This document shows, one piece after another, positions 36,151 to 48,771 of a stretch of 64,000 nt of DNA. Both the position numbers and the translations under genes were made by a program. Each line of letters opens with the position of its first letter. Position 1 is the stretch's first letter. A model generated the notes under the pieces. That model made no database searches and was not told the origin of the DNA. It saw only the letters and a program-made list of their open reading frames with translations. Origin of the DNA: Heterobilharzia americana (taxonomy: Eukaryota; Platyhelminthes; Trematoda; Strigeidida; Schistosomatidae); assembly GCA_944470555.2 (NCBI GenBank), contig OX104130.1:74591160-74655159 (forward strand), in the 5' to 3' direction.

Positions 36151-37314
36151 TAGTATTTTCATTACTATTTAGGGAAACACAAATTATGTTTGTTGATCTT
36201 TAGAGCACTACTTAGTTATAGTATTACCTCAGTTCTTACATTAAAATCTTTTGGTGTGCCTTGAGCTTCACTAACCTATCTTACAATATACACTTGTTTA
36301 TAGATAGTCATGATAGACAGTGGGTAGATGTACGTTTCTTTCTACCAAGGATTTATTAGACAAGTGTACTGGTCTCCTGACGAACAGTGTTAATCCCAAA
36401 GAGACTCAAAACCCGTACTCACTGCTAGACATCATCTATCATTATCAGTAAAATAAAATTACCAATAATATCGAGGCATCCACAGAGGAGTTTATATGCC
36501 ACTAACAGCTAGCCGATTCGCTCAGAGCAACTACGAGAAACTATAGGCAATAGCATAAAAGTGTCATTGTCTAGCCATAAAAGTCAATGACACTGAATTC
36601 TGTAAAAAATTGAAGTGTGACTCCCTCCATATTGATCTATTAACTGACACATAGACCTTTCTCAGTGATGATGGCGAAATTTTATTGGATGAAACAAATG
36701 ACTGATTTGTTCTTGCGCTAAAATTTGTATAAATGTTATCCAATAACAGTTGTGACTAATTGAATATTGAGTATGATCAATAAAATAGAAACTATTTAAA
36801 GTAACAAACAATTTATTTAAGTTGGTTCGAGTGTTGTGTTCCGTGTTTCAAGGAATTTGGAGAGTGATTCGAAAGGTCATCCTAACAGTTGGTGAAATAA
36901 ATAATCAATTAAACATTATCATTCTGGTTAAGAAGGTGGTTTTTTCATCAGTAAACGAAACTGATTGGTTATTTCAGTAACTGGTCATGTGACTTTTAGA
37001 GTTAATAGAGTCTGAACGGACGATAATTTAAAAAAGGATGAAAACGTTTGTTATTCAGATTAATGATATTGGAAAATTGATTTATTGAAAATAATTTTTA
37101 ATCATGATTCGTTGTCACTTGAAGAATAATTCGTCAGAAGCAGTAGTGAATAAGTATTTCATCTGATGTTGTGGACGGCAGTCTCCCGTCGTTTGTAGGA
37201 CTGAAGTAATTACGCATTATTGGTACACGAGCTCATTTTAGGGTTCTTTAATATTACTGATAACTTCATCTCGATAGTAATGTTGGATGGTGTCTACCCT
37301 AACCCTAACCTGTA
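36151..37314. other. Gap with one Sm-alpha fold-back remnant
   Basis: Bases 36385-36535 hold a minus tRNA-like head (CCCAAAGAGACTCAAAACCC) followed by ATCGAGGCATCCACAGAGGA and TTTATATGCC, the right inverted end seen at 32267-32350. The rest is unassigned. The telomere-like ACCCTAACCCTAACC at about 37297 is only two units long. Confidence 0.4.
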
Positions 37315-37490
37315 TAAGGAGTGATTGTCGTTACTCAGCAGCCTACTGGATAAAGCTCTAACGTTTGAAGCAACAGATACTGGGTTAGAATCACCAGTGG
37401 GAATGACATCGCTCACTGGGAGGCAGGTACGCTCAACTGAAAAATTTCAAACAGAGTGAAATGTGCGTCTTCGATTCCACTAGTCATTTA
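37315..37490 (+). mobile_element. Sm-alpha-type SINE relic
   Basis: tRNA-like head (AGCCTACTGGATAAAGCTCT, TACTGGGTTAGAATCACCAG), then GGCAGGTACGCTCAACTGAA, AAATTTCAAACAGAGTGAAA and TGTGCGTCTTCGATTCCACT. The ribozyme core is destroyed. Confidence 0.6.
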
Positions 37491-37919
37491 ACTTTCTTTG
37501 AAGTGAGATAATTAAAAAAGGCGCTAGAAGAAAACTTGAATTGCTATGAAAATTGAACTAGTGATGTCATATTTATTGTTTCCAGGATCTGCCAATCAAG
37601 CTGTGAGTTCCACTTATGCAATCATCTAGAGTTTTATTGATCAAAGAGTGAGAAAACAGTTGATTCTGTGTAATGATATATGAAATACCTTGAACAAAAG
37701 TTTTGATTTGGTTTGCATGGGAGTGGACAACAGCTAAAACTTAAGCGGATGTGGCAACCATTGAATGTATCATACTAAAGCTAAAATCCGTCCCACTATT
37801 CACTAAGTCTCTCATTCAAGACAGTAATTTTTTCTGTAGAGCATAACAAGAATACAGAAATATGCTTCTTATGACAAGTGGATCTACTTATTTCTTGATT
37901 TATATGAAGCATACTATTC
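37491..37919. other. Gap: nothing recognised
   Basis: No feature. Confidence 0.3.
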
Positions 37920-38068
37920 CCAACCAACGGTGATATGGGGGAGATCATGTAAGGAAGAAATGAAAGCGTCTGGGAGTGGTGTAGCCATGTTGAAAAAACT
38001 GGAGAGAAGAGAGTGAAATGGAGACGTACTACTGAAACCCTATGATGATAACAATAATAATAATATTC
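37920..38068 (+). mobile_element. RTE-B 3' end relic
   Basis: Plus strand: GGGAGATCATGTAAGGAAGA, AATGAAAGCGTCTGGGAGTG, then GAGAAGAGAGTGAAATGGAG, ACGTACTACTGAAACCCTAT and an AATAATAAT tail. This matches the last 150 bases of RTE-B copies. Confidence 0.65.
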
Positions 38069-38644
38069 CCAAAGCATCATATTTGGTTTCGTTAGTCAAG
38101 AACTGTAAATTCCTTCCAGTATTTATTTTCTTTCGAATTGCTTGTTTATCTGGTTTCTAACTCAGAGATAGGAACGAATTTCCACTGTTTCATCGCAGAT
38201 CTACGGAAGACCTGGTATTGGTTTATCATAGCCTAAATAATGATTTGGGTGCTAATTTTTCCTATCTTACCCCCCTCTTTGGAACTGACTAACTGAAAGT
38301 GATAAGCCTAGAGATTCACCCACTAAATCATCATTCAGTTTCAAATAAACCACTGAGTATTATACCTAACTATCATGTGAAAAAGAAAACGAATGAGTTT
38401 CATTCATTCCTGTATTGCAAATCACCTCAATGAGAGTCAGTTTACAAGTTAGACCTTATCTTCCAGGATGTGAGGCTCATGGTCACGAATTCTGCAGGTT
38501 ACCTTTCAATTTCAGTCAACAGCCCTACATGTCGATGAATTATGCTTCCACTTCTGACTACCAATAAATAAAACAATTCATGAAAATAGTTTTAGTAAAT
38601 TATGCAATGACTGATGTATATAATCAACTTATGAGCATGTGTTG
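38069..38644. other. Gap: nothing recognised
   Basis: No feature. Confidence 0.3.
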
Positions 38645-39025
38645 AAAATATTGGGTAATGATTGAAGCTGATCTGGTTTGCAGCAGGATTTGAAACAGTA
38701 GCCTTCAGGTTACAGGCTCAAAATTCTACCAACTGAGAGATACGATATGCAGCTTTTGACCAGATCTTTGTTGTGCATTATCCATCAAGGGTTTTTCCCG
38801 ACTGCATATGAATTCTTTAAGTGTCTGACCGACTGACTGGGCAGTCAGTGTGAATGTGATAAGCAAATAGTTAACCTTAATAGTTGAAGCACAATTAAGA
38901 TCTGACCACCAGCTGGGTCTCGTGACCCACTTGGTCGAACGCCAAGACAGTAACTCGGAGATCGTTTGCTCTAATCATGTTGTGACCTGTATTTTCATTT
39001 CCCCTTCAATCATCACCCAGTATCA
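38645..39025. repeat. G-element, diverged inverted dimer
   Basis: Left end TTGGGTAATGATTGAAGCTG, right end CCCCTTCAATCATCACCCAG. The left half has a minus tRNA-like unit (revcomp TCTCAGTTGGTAGAATTTTG, TGTTTCAAATCCTGC). The centre (GGGTTTTTCCCGACTGCATA, GGCAGTCAGTGTGAATGTGA) matches 2032-2095. Confidence 0.65.
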
Positions 39026-39619
39026 AGAATACAAGTCTACTAAACCATGGCCATCTCAGATATTTACACTGATGTATTGAGAATCCCATACCCCTTCAGA
39101 TAACTGGGATTAATTGCAGCCATTCAATTTAGAGGGTTTAAAGTGCTGAATTCAGCCGGGTGTTACGGGTTCATGAATACACCTTAAAAACCCTACAGTT
39201 CAGCCAGCTATTATTCTCTGTTTCGGTATCAAAATATCATTCATGAAACTTAAAAAGCCTTGGTTTACTTCAGTAAAGTGTAAATATGACCTACATCCAA
39301 TGAATCTTGACAGTTCTCAAGCATTAACAGTTTTTACAAAGTCGCATCTTAATAGTTTACTAAGAACATTCACGTAAAAAAAAGATTGATTCCTAAGACC
39401 AAGTGTTATAAATGGTGAGTAGTTAGCTGTAGTCACCTGGTCATAACTGCTACCTAATTCACTCAAACTTTATGCTTGGTGATACTTCTAAGCAACACAC
39501 GTATAAAACCAGAGGGTGATCAATGTCACATTCGCTGGTTTCTTAGTGTCATAATTGAATTCCAAGAGCTAAATTTTTATTCTTTGAAAGAAGCCATTGA
39601 TTCATACGGTTGTATTTTA
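39026..39619. other. Gap: nothing recognised
   Basis: AT-rich; no feature. Confidence 0.3.
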
Positions 39620-41480
39620 ACCTTGCCTAGTTTAATAGCAGGTCCTAAGCCCGGATAAAGAGGGAAGGTTGGGCAGAGAACCAGAAAATCAATCCAGTCA
39701 CCAAAAAAACTCCAAAGCACAGACGAAATATAAAAATAAAAGTTAACTTATTCCTCGCTGGAATCGGGGAGATGGAATGACGCCAATTGGTGAAAGACTT
39801 CGATAGGCCAATTGGCCAATGAAAGCAAAAGTAAGCATAAGGAAATGGAATATCCGCTTTTTAATTGAACTTGCTGAAAGTAGTGAAAGCAGTAGGACCA
39901 GATGGAATTCCGCCAGAACCAATGAAAACAGACACAGAGACAACAGCGGATATGCTCATACCACTTCTATTGCAGAAGGTTTGGGAGGGAGGAAAGGTAG
40001 CTGCTGAGTGAAAGTAGGGCTACCTTGTCAAACTCACAAAGAAGGGTGACCTAAGTCTTTACAAGAACTGGCGCCGAATCATGTTGCTATCCCTGTCGAC
40101 CTGAAGCAGACAAAGTAATAAGCCGCATCATACTGAACAGACTATAAGATGCTCTGGATTCAAAATTACCACCGGAACATGCTGGCTGACTGGCTGACTG
40201 ACTGACGGACTTCACGAAAAACAAATCATGTGCGGATCAAATTGAAACGCTACGCTATGCAGCATCATAGAACAGAGCGTAAAATGGCCATCAACTCTCT
40301 ACCTTACCTCAACTTCGTCGATTTTGAAAAGGCCTTCGACAGCGTCAAGTGGGAAGTAATTTGGAAACTGTTACACACTACAGAGTGCTACAAACATTTA
40401 TCAACCTCATTTAACAACTATCAGAAGACGTCACATGCCAAGTAATTCACTATGAGAAGCTCAATGATGCCTTTGAAGTTGGGACAGGAGTAAGACAGGG
40501 CTGCCTACTGTCACCGATGATTTTCTTGACTATGGTGGACTGGATCATGCAGCAAACCGCGAGGAGCAAGAAGGGGGGCATAGCTTGGCTGGACCGGTGA
40601 AAAGACCCTGGAAGATTTGGATTTTGCCGATGATTTATTTCTAATGTCCTATGTCGCACGAGCTCGAAGATCTACATGCGAAAACTAACAAGTTGGCAGA
40701 ATAGACGAGGCGAGGGAGCGAAGACAAGACTTCCTTCAGGTGAACGGAGAAAAGATAGAGGTGGTGAAGGTACCCAGCTAACAACAACAAGAGGCATTAA
40801 TCACCATGAGCATCGTTTCAACTACACGTGGCTCAGATGAGGATTTCAAAGCCACTGTCGGAAACACAGCAAGATAGGCCTTCATTAATCGGAAATCAGT
40901 GTGAAGATCAACTCCACTGTACTGCACTGCACTCAGCATAAAGCGTGAACAAGATGAGGATTTTCAACACTAATGTCAGTCAAAAGAGTCAGTGCTTCTG
41001 TGTGATGTTTGAGAGACTTGGCCCAACACGAAAAGCATTTCTAACAATCTACAGACATACATCACATGAAAAGCTACAGCCTACGCTCACTCAGTCGATA
41101 CTGAAGATCAGATCAGATCAGATAGCCAGGATAATAAGAATTAGCAAGAAGGAAATCATGTTGGCTGGCAGCGAACCAACGATGCAAGAAGTTATCGCCC
41201 AACAAATATGCATTAGATGAAAGTGGAGATGGATTGGATTGAACAAACAGCGAGAAGACCAATTGGGGATATCACGCGCTAGGCCGTCGAGTAGAATTCA
41301 AATGGGAAACAACGAGTTAGACATCTCAGCCGAGGGTGACATGGAGGTCATTTGAGGAAGAAATGAATGCTGATGGGCAGTGGTGGAGTGAGGTTGACAA
41401 GACTGCAGAGAAGAGAGTGAAATAGTGACATGCTACTGAAGCTTTATGTTCCACTAAGAACCCAAGGGACAAATAATGAT
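39620..41480 (+). mobile_element. RTE-B copy with both ends and an internal deletion
   Basis: The 5' end ACCTTGCCTAGTTTAATAGC, AAAGAGGGAAGGTTGGGCAG matches other RTE-B starts. The endonuclease begins (MKAKVSIRKWNIR), then at about 39863 it jumps to the linker/RT region (VGPDGIPPEPMKTDTE). RT follows: NFVDFEKAFDSVKWEVIWKL, TGVRQGCLLSPMIFLT, LDFADDLFLMS (catalytic FADD present), then LRPTRKAFLT-like C-terminal parts. It ends AACCCAAGGGACAAATAATG. Stops and frameshifts make it inactive. Confidence 0.85.
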
Positions 41481-42494
41481 AAGTATAGAGATCCTGTTTC
41501 ATAGGCTATAAAGAGACATGGAGAAACCTTTCTTGCGGCTAACCGCTGTTTACAAATTTCAAATGGATGAGTTGATTCAAGCGACACGAAGAAGTAGTTC
41601 CCGAGTTTCGTCACCTCCTTGTATGTTTACCAATTTGATTGCTCCTCTGGAGATATTTAATATCAGGATGAATCCAGGAAACTTTACCACTATGTCAATG
41701 AATATCTGCCTTATTTCGTGGATGAGAAAGAGACATCTAAGCTTATAAGAGGCTGTATTTCCCCACATTCAGTTGATGGTAGTCACAAAGTGGAAAAGAA
41801 ACGTATTCAAAGTAATTCACAGAGTCTCACCGAATCTTTCCGATGGAGTTCAAACCGGCATCTTAAATATATCTGAGGCTAAAGGAATTCGAATAAATAA
41901 TTGAAAAGAATTTTGTGCTTCCTTTATAGTTTCCTTAGCTAGGGAAGACTGACCCATAAATTTTGTTTTAAATGACTAAACATGGTTTCTTAGACTACAG
42001 ACTTTAATCAGAAATTCGATTTTTTTTACAGGAAAAATAACATATTTCCATTGTTATACGAGATAACGATTAAAGGTGAAATGGAAAACTTGGCGAATGG
42101 TAGCTGAATCTTCGAAACCTAGATTACTGAAGTATAAAGATACAGTAAGTGTTGATATACTCGACATCTGGCAGTAGTCACCATTCGATTAGTATGGTAT
42201 ACTGATACTAAGGTCATTAGCTAAATATCAGGCTCTGTGGCTTGGTGTTTCAGAAGCGGGTACAAAATCTTCACTAGTCCACTTGTTTTATGCTAAATAA
42301 TCTAATATTTCGTTTGTTAGTTTATTGAAAAGAACACAAAATCACTTTTTCTTGTTACTTAGTTATCAAAGTATGTAAATAAAGGTTATACAGAAATTCT
42401 TAAAAAACACTGGTGCGTAGTACAATAAAAACAGCTTGTATAGATTTTAATTAGGTGGTTCTCGGTAACAGATTGGTTCATTGATTTTAAGTGA
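41481..42494. other. Gap: weak G-element trace
   Basis: Bases 42062-42080 (CGATTAAAGGTGAAATGGAA) resemble one G-element end. A 76-codon plus frame at 41518-41748 has no recognisable motif. Confidence 0.3.
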
Positions 42495-42605
42495 ATCTTC
42501 ATTTCAGATCGACACCAATCACAGAACCAGTGAATAACTGTTTCATTCCACTTTGAGACTTCTCAGGAATGCACCCGCATGACACCATTAAGGATCGAAC
42601 CCATA
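42495..42605 (-). repeat. T-SINE relic
   Basis: ACTGTTTCATTCCACTTTGA, GACTTCTCAGGAATGCACCC and TAAGGATCGAACCCATAAG follow a T-SINE read on the minus strand. Confidence 0.4.
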
Positions 42606-42649
42606 AGTGTCATTTCTAATAGCTAGCACATTATAATATATTATACATT

Positions 42650-43525
42650 TTCCCCTTGGGTTCCTAGTGGAACATAAAGCTTCAGTAGCACGCCTCCATT
42701 TCACTCTCTTCTCTGCAGTCTTGTCAACCTCACTCCACCACTGCCCACAAGCTTTCATTTCGTTCTCACATGATCTCTTCCATATCACACTCGACTCAGA
42801 TGCCCAACTCCTCATTTCCCATTCGGATTTCCCTCGACAGCCTAGCCTGGTGGGTGATATTCCAGTCGGCCTTCTCAGTGTATGCCCAATCCATCTCCAC
42901 TTCCTTCTTCTGCATATTTGTTGGGTGATAGATTCCTGGTTGGTTCGTTGCAAGTCATAGTGAGTTCCTTGTTGCTTATTCTTTCTCGTCTTTTCATCTA
43001 ATCTTCAGTATCGAGCCAGTGTAGTCAGTTGTTGATGAATGTCTGTAGTTTATTGGAAGTGCTTTTCGTGAATCGCCAAGTTTCTGGACCATATAACAGT
43101 ACTGACTTGACTGAATTGGTGTTGAAAATCCAGATCTTGATCTTTATGCTGAGTGCAGTAGATCTCCATACTGATTTCAGTTTAGTGAAAGTCTTTCTTA
43201 CTGTCTTTCCCATCCTGGTTTTGACATCCTGATCTGTGCCGCCGCCTGTAGTTGAAACAATGCTGCCTACCTAGGTAGGTGGCACTTCGTAGTGCTGAAG
43301 CAATTTCCAAATTACTTCTCGGTCGACGCTATAGAAGGCCTCTTCAAAGTAGATGAAGTTGAGGTAAGGTAGAGAGTTGATGGCCATTTTACGCTCTGTT
43401 CTATGATGCTGCATAGCGTAGCGTTTCAATTTGATCCGCACATGATTTGTTCTTCCTGAAGCCAACCAGCCAGCCCGTTTCGGTCGTAATTTGAATCCAC
43501 CCCATCGTTTAGTCTATCCAGGATG
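42650..43525 (-). mobile_element. RTE-B copy, 5'-truncated with an RT deletion
   Basis: Minus strand: NFIYFEEAFYSVDREVIWKL at 43320, running at PPT straight into LGSIVSTTGGG-type sequence near 43260 (catalytic FADD region deleted). Then KLKSVWRSTALSIKIKIWIF, KSVLLYGPETWRFTKSTSNK and the C-terminus (RKWRWIGHTLRRPTG, KRVKWRRATEALCSTRNPRG). The deletion removes the active site. Confidence 0.8.
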
Positions 43526-43819
43526 ACACAGAAGCCACCATCACTCAGTCTCACTTGTAATGAAATCCAAAAGTGACTACTTTATGCTGGATTCACAGAA
43601 AATTTACCTTGAAGCAAGTTACTGGTAAGAACTTGGTTACTGTTAGGTTGGTACGGTTGACTGATCACAAGGAAGATTTTATAGACGACTGCACCATCTA
43701 ATTCCATTATCACAGATCAATCAGGACATTACAGAAGCAGCAGTCTTGCCTAATTTATCAATGATATACAACGAATGAATGAATGACTTCTGTAAAACAT
43801 TTGTTTCACACATCCACGT
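43526..43819. other. Gap: nothing recognised
   Basis: No feature. Confidence 0.3.
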
Positions 43820-44465
43820 ATTATTATTATTATCATTTATTATTAGTCCCTTGGGTTCCTAATGGAAAATAGGGCTTCAGTAGCACGTCTCCAGTGAACT
43901 CTCTTCTCTGAAGTCTTCTGAACCTGGCTCCACGACAGTCCACAACCTCTCATTTCCTCCTCACACGATCTCCCCATGTCACCCTCAGCTGAGACGTCCA
44001 ACTGGTCGCTTCCCATGGGGATTCCACTCGAGCCACTGGCCTGACGCGTGATGTCCCCAGTCGGCCTTCTCAGTGTATGCCCAATACAGTACATCTCCAC
44101 TTCCTTCCACTGCATATTTCTTGAGTGATAGCTTCTTGGTTGGTTCGTTCCCAGAGCTCCTTGTTGCTTATTCTCATTATTCTGGCCATCTGATCTTCAG
44201 TAGCGAGCCAGCGTAAGCAGTTGATGAATGTCTGTAGTTTATTGGGAATCCCTTTCGTAACGCGCCAAGTCTCTCAACCATACAGAAGCACTGACCTGAC
44301 ATTGGTGTCTAAAATCCGGATGTTGTTCCCGCTTTATGCTGAGTGCAGAAGATCTCCACACTGGTTTCAGGCTAATGAACGCCTGTCCTGTTTTTCCGAT
44401 TCTGACTTTGACATCCTCGTCTGTGCCTGTGTTGCCTGTAGTTGAAACAGTGCTGCCTAGATAGA
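43820..44465 (-). mobile_element. RTE-B copy, 5'-truncated
   Basis: Tail TATTATTATTATTATCATTT at 43820, then minus-strand C-terminal RTE-B: YLGSTVSTTGNTGTDEDVKV, GKTGQAFISLKPVWRSSALS, and IGHTLRRPTGDITRQASGSS to RRATEALFSIRNPRD. Truncated at about 44465 after the GSTVSTT block, so the catalytic part is absent. Confidence 0.85.
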
Positions 44466-44839
44466 TGAAGATTACTTGCATTAATAAAGTTAACAAATTA
44501 AAATTATGGACGTAGTTTTGTCATTTGTTCACCATTCAATCCTTTATTTCCTCATGTGTTCATAATGCTATTGACATTATGAATATTATACTACATGATA
44601 TACATAACTTCACATGCACTAACTCCATTTAAAACTAAATACTTTAAGCAATAACGATTTTTCAGTCACACGATCTATTCTACCCTTTTTTGAGCACATG
44701 TTGAACCAGTCATCACATGATCTGTTATTTGTAAGAGAGTGTGTACTATTTACCAAAAATGTATGATCTTGAACGAATCTAGTTACACTCCAGTGACAAT
44801 AGATTGGTTGCGAACAGAATAACATAGTGATAAAGTCAC
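44466..44839. other. Gap: nothing recognised
   Basis: No feature; may include the eroded 3' end of the RTE-A copy that follows. Confidence 0.3.
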
Positions 44840-46010
44840 TGACTGCAACAATGAATGGTGTGAGTACCTATCTCTGGTTCAGTGTACGTAACACATGTCC
44901 GAAACATCTCAGCCGGTGAATTTTCACAACCTCACCAATCGACAGAATTGCCTATTTTGCCTAGAATCTGTCGCCTGACCTCAATATTGTTCGCACGGTG
45001 ATTCCAACAAACGTGAGCAATGCTAAGAGGCTACTTTTGATAAATCCCTGTAATCGTTTCATTTAGTCTACTTTTAACGGCCAAGTCTCATTGCTGTACA
45101 ACAGAACAGAACGCACTGGATCCCAGTATACTGGTTCTTTGATAGATGGTCGAATATCTCACTAGTCGGTACTGCAGGTGACGCAAGCCGGTAAATGCCG
45201 GGTGAGCCTCCTCTATTTGGGCTGCGATGTCGGCAACAACCAACCCGTTCCGATTGATGCAACTCCCCAAGTAAGTGAGGTGGTCGACAAATATCACTAC
45301 TTCACTTCCTATCATTAAACTGAGGGCACTTCCGGAACGTCAGTCCTGGAGCATCATCTTACAGCTGACGGGTGCGAAATACCTGATAGCCAGACACACT
45401 CACATTTCTGCTCAACGCGTTCATAAAACCTTTACAGGATAATATCATCTGGATTCTCTAAGTCAACCAGGTAACCTCCATGGAGTACATTAATCCATGT
45501 GAAGTCACATGTAACTAAGGTAAAGTCTGTTAACACATTTATGACTAAGTTAAATAGGAACGGTGACAGTGGACATCCCTATCGGACACCACTAGCTGTA
45601 ATCGACTCAACTGACAACTCCCAATAAGCTCTTAAGTGGCTGCTTGGGTTCGAGTAGAAAGCTGTGATTAGCGTTGAATAGTTGCTGTGTACCCCTTTCA
45701 CAGTCAGACACGCCACAACATCTCAAGGTAGACTTAGTCAAATGCCACCTTCAGGCCAAGGAATATGACAAGTTTTGGCCACTTGTTAGTAGGTTTACCT
45801 ATATTTCAGAACCTGTCTGAGGTTGAATATCTGATCTATGTGCCCTCTTTCAGGTGTGAAACTTACCTGTATGCAGGAGATAATACGACGGAGGTTACCG
45901 TCTGCCGTTGTCTCCAAACCAAAGGATGAACAATAATACACATACAGCATGTTTGGTATGTCACTATAGTTATGCATCCAAGTAGTTGAACGGAAAAGTT
46001 TATGCTTATT
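44840..46010 (-). mobile_element. RTE-A copy, diverged RT and C-terminus
   Basis: Minus strand: TPERGHIDQIFNLRQVLKYR (45795-45977, the RT fingers block), then SEVVIFVDHLTYLGSCINRN, LVVADIAAQIEEAHPAFTGL, and CWNHRANNIEVRRQILGKIG down to about 44890. It aligns block by block with the 17917 copy but is much more diverged, so it is an older insertion or another subfamily. Stops throughout. Confidence 0.75.
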
Positions 46011-46869
46011 GCTCGATTTATTACCTGCTGTTTCAGGTGTTTAGCAGGAAGGAATGGAAACGCCTGGTAAGTGAATGTAGTACATATTCATGGGAATTGT
46101 TTCTGCAAGCTACCAATCGACTGAGTACAACCTGATGACACAACAGCTGGATATTTTTATTTTGTCTTTTACAGATATGCTATTTTATGACAAAGCGGCA
46201 AATATTCCACCAGTGAAACCAGCATGGCTCATTGATCCAGCCAATGGATCACGGGTTCAAACCCAACTGCGTACCCTAAAGTTTAGCAAGCCAAGTAGTG
46301 TAGTTTATTCTCACTCGAAAGTTAAGGTCCATTGCTCACTACACTAATGTACACAATGTTGGTGAGTGGACTCTTGTTTTTCATGTTTCTAAATCCTTGA
46401 CAACGGTGGTTCCTCATGTCTGAAGTCGTATCGTTTATTAGTATATCTGAAAATCCAACTTCTGAGTTCCTCATAGAGTTTATGGAAGCTGTTTAGATAT
46501 TTTTGAGGTTTTAAGTTAAATTTGTTTCAATACAACAGTGAAGAAATCAACTTCCAACGTGTTAAGTAACATATAAGTGTTTTAATCACATTGAATTTTC
46601 AATTATTTACTGTTTATTTGATGGCGGCAATATTGACGTTGATCGTTATTTTTAGAAGAAAATGGAAATGAGAAATTTTGATAGTTATAAACCACAATTG
46701 ATGAATTCTTAAACATTGAGATGGCTTTATTTTACAGAATTGAATTGTAGTGTTGTTTCCTGGTCGTTTTTTCTGTTCATTGATGATTCTTTGAAAAAAA
46801 TTTACTGTCCACAAGTAGCATTTGTTTAATTAGGAAATATGCAGTTGTTTCATACTTGTATTCTTCCAT
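46011..46869. other. Gap: weak tRNA-like trace
   Basis: Bases 46205-46270 (CATGGCTCATTGATCCAGCC, CACGGGTTCAAACCCAAC) look like a worn tRNA-like SINE head. Nothing else is recognised. Confidence 0.3.
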
Positions 46870-47130
46870 TGCTATACTGTGTCAGGTTGCCAGACCTCTG
46901 TTGGCATATGAGCTCCTATGTGGATGTCTCGAGACTGTGCAATTGCTCATTATGTTGTGATATGTTTAGTGGCTAATAATGGAATCCAGAGCACGCATTT
47001 CGTCGCATTTGCGACTGTACAGCCTGATGTGCTTGCACTCCAGTGAATGATATTGTTCCCACTGAGACTCGAACCCAGAATCCATGACTTCGAAAGCCAA
47101 TAGGCCATTCATTAGGCCAGTAGAAAATGT
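46870..47130 (-). mobile_element. Sm-alpha-type SINE relic
   Basis: The left outer end (CTCTGTTGGCATATGAGCTC, CTATGTGGATGTCTCGAG), then on the minus strand a tRNA-like head (TTCTGGGTTCGAGTCTCAGT) and a hammerhead region whose core reads CTGTACA with CGAAA kept. Inactive. Confidence 0.65.
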
Positions 47131-47289
47131 GTAGTTTATTCTCTAGCCTGAACAAATTAGTTGAGTATTTGCAAGTTATTATGTGCTGAATCCCTGTTTA
47201 ATGCTCATAAGTGACTTGCTATACAATAAAATTTTCGAAGTTCTGATGACAGGCAGTGACTTGTAGGGTTATCAAATTCGGGTGTAAGG

Positions 47290-47530
47290 ATAAATGTTCA
47301 CCACAGGTGTTGGATGATGGTTGGGTTATATCAACAACTGGTAAAAGTGGGAAGTATTCGATTAGTGAATTTCCATCCAGTAACTGAATGAAAACGTACT
47401 CACCGTAGGATCTGATGAATTTTAAGGTTCGATAGCTTACGAGGTCGTGGGTGCACATAGGTGAGTAGTTGCGAACTACGACGAAACAGCTGTCCACTGC
47501 TCTCAAGTGACGTCAGTGTAAGAAGAAAGC
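47290..47530 (+). repeat. T-SINE relic
   Basis: GGTTCGATAGCTTACGAGGT, GACGAAACAGCTGTCCACTG and CTCAAGTGACGTCAGTGTAA match T-SINE head-to-tail order. Confidence 0.5.
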
Positions 47531-47834
47531 TTATTTTATGCCAATAATTCCCTAAAATGAAAAACAACTGAGGTGACCTTTTTTACAATGAAACTGGATC
47601 TTCCGAATTCGATTACTCATCTTTCATAAAGTCCTTCTATCGAGATCTATTGCTTCAGATGTTTGCACTTATCATTTTTGAGTGATTTATGGCCCATTCA
47701 ACAAGGAGTTCATCGAAATCTGCCAGACTATGGTTGTACTAATACCAAAGTACAATAAATTGAGACATTATGTAAGTGAATGGTGTTTGCAGCACAAAAA
47801 ATAATTGAATCTGGATATTCTTCTAGATTTATTG

Positions 47835-48150
47835 ATTTTTCGTGAACTGGTATTAGTTGCGGAAACACTGAAAACCTGGAAGCACTAAACAGCTGTTTCG
47901 TCCTAATATGGGACTTATCAGGAGTACACACGCCTCGCCGTGCCAAAAATCTCACCCAGAACACTCCGGTTCTGTTGCCAGAATTTCACTATCGTGTCAC
48001 TGAGTTGCAATCTAACGGCCTCCATTTTCCTAGTTCTGTCAACTCATGATGTAGCTTAACCTCCATCCAACACTGTAGTTGAATATTTATTTCTAATTGA
48101 TTTGAACTACTGACCACGGCTCCTCAGCAGAACTTGAGTAAATCTCATCA
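47835..48150 (-). mobile_element. T-SINE copy
   Basis: Plus-strand text GAACTGGTATTAGTTGCGGA, AACAGCTGTTTCGTCCTAAT, CTCATGATGTAGCTTAACCT is a T-SINE in reverse. The tRNA-like boxes are worn. Confidence 0.6.
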
Positions 48151-48757
48151 TCTCAAAGCGCGTCACTAATGAGTACTGAACAGTAATTCAATATAGTGGT
48201 TTATGAAGATTCGTTGATTTCAAGTTGGTATTTAACTGATTTCACTCCTTAACGAATACCTGCTTGAATTCAAATAGTCTTTTGAGTCGTCTAACAAATT
48301 ATTGTCAGAAAATGTTCAGTTTACTCATTGTAGACAAATGTGACAGTTTTGCCTTATTCTAATTCACTGTTATAACACATCAGCTACAAGCCTTATTCAT
48401 ATGTATTCTGCACTAACATAGAACAGTAGGAGATGAACTACTATTCAGGGACATTTTCTGAAAATAACTAAGACAATTCTTGAACAGTTAAAAATGCATT
48501 GGCATGTACTCAGTTACTTTTGACGACAGTTCAAACAACTCACTGATGATCTCTACTTGACTGAACAAAATTATATAAGGGTCAAATATATCATGCATTC
48601 TTACTTTCAAATAGGTTTCCATATTTTTTTAAACATTACATAGCGGACGCTTCTGTCTTTTAAAAACGATTTCTAGCACTATCTAAGAATGTCAGTTTAG
48701 TAGAGTACATTTAGTTTATGTGGTTAGCTACAATTCTGTAATAATTATTTGTTTGCT
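48151..48757. other. Gap: nothing recognised
   Basis: AT-rich; no feature. Confidence 0.3.
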
Positions 48758-48771
48758 AAGCGTATACCGTA

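Noticed and set aside
37294..37311. Telomere-like ACCCTAACCCTAACC
   Set aside because: Only about two units of TTAGGG-type repeat; too short to claim an interstitial telomere.
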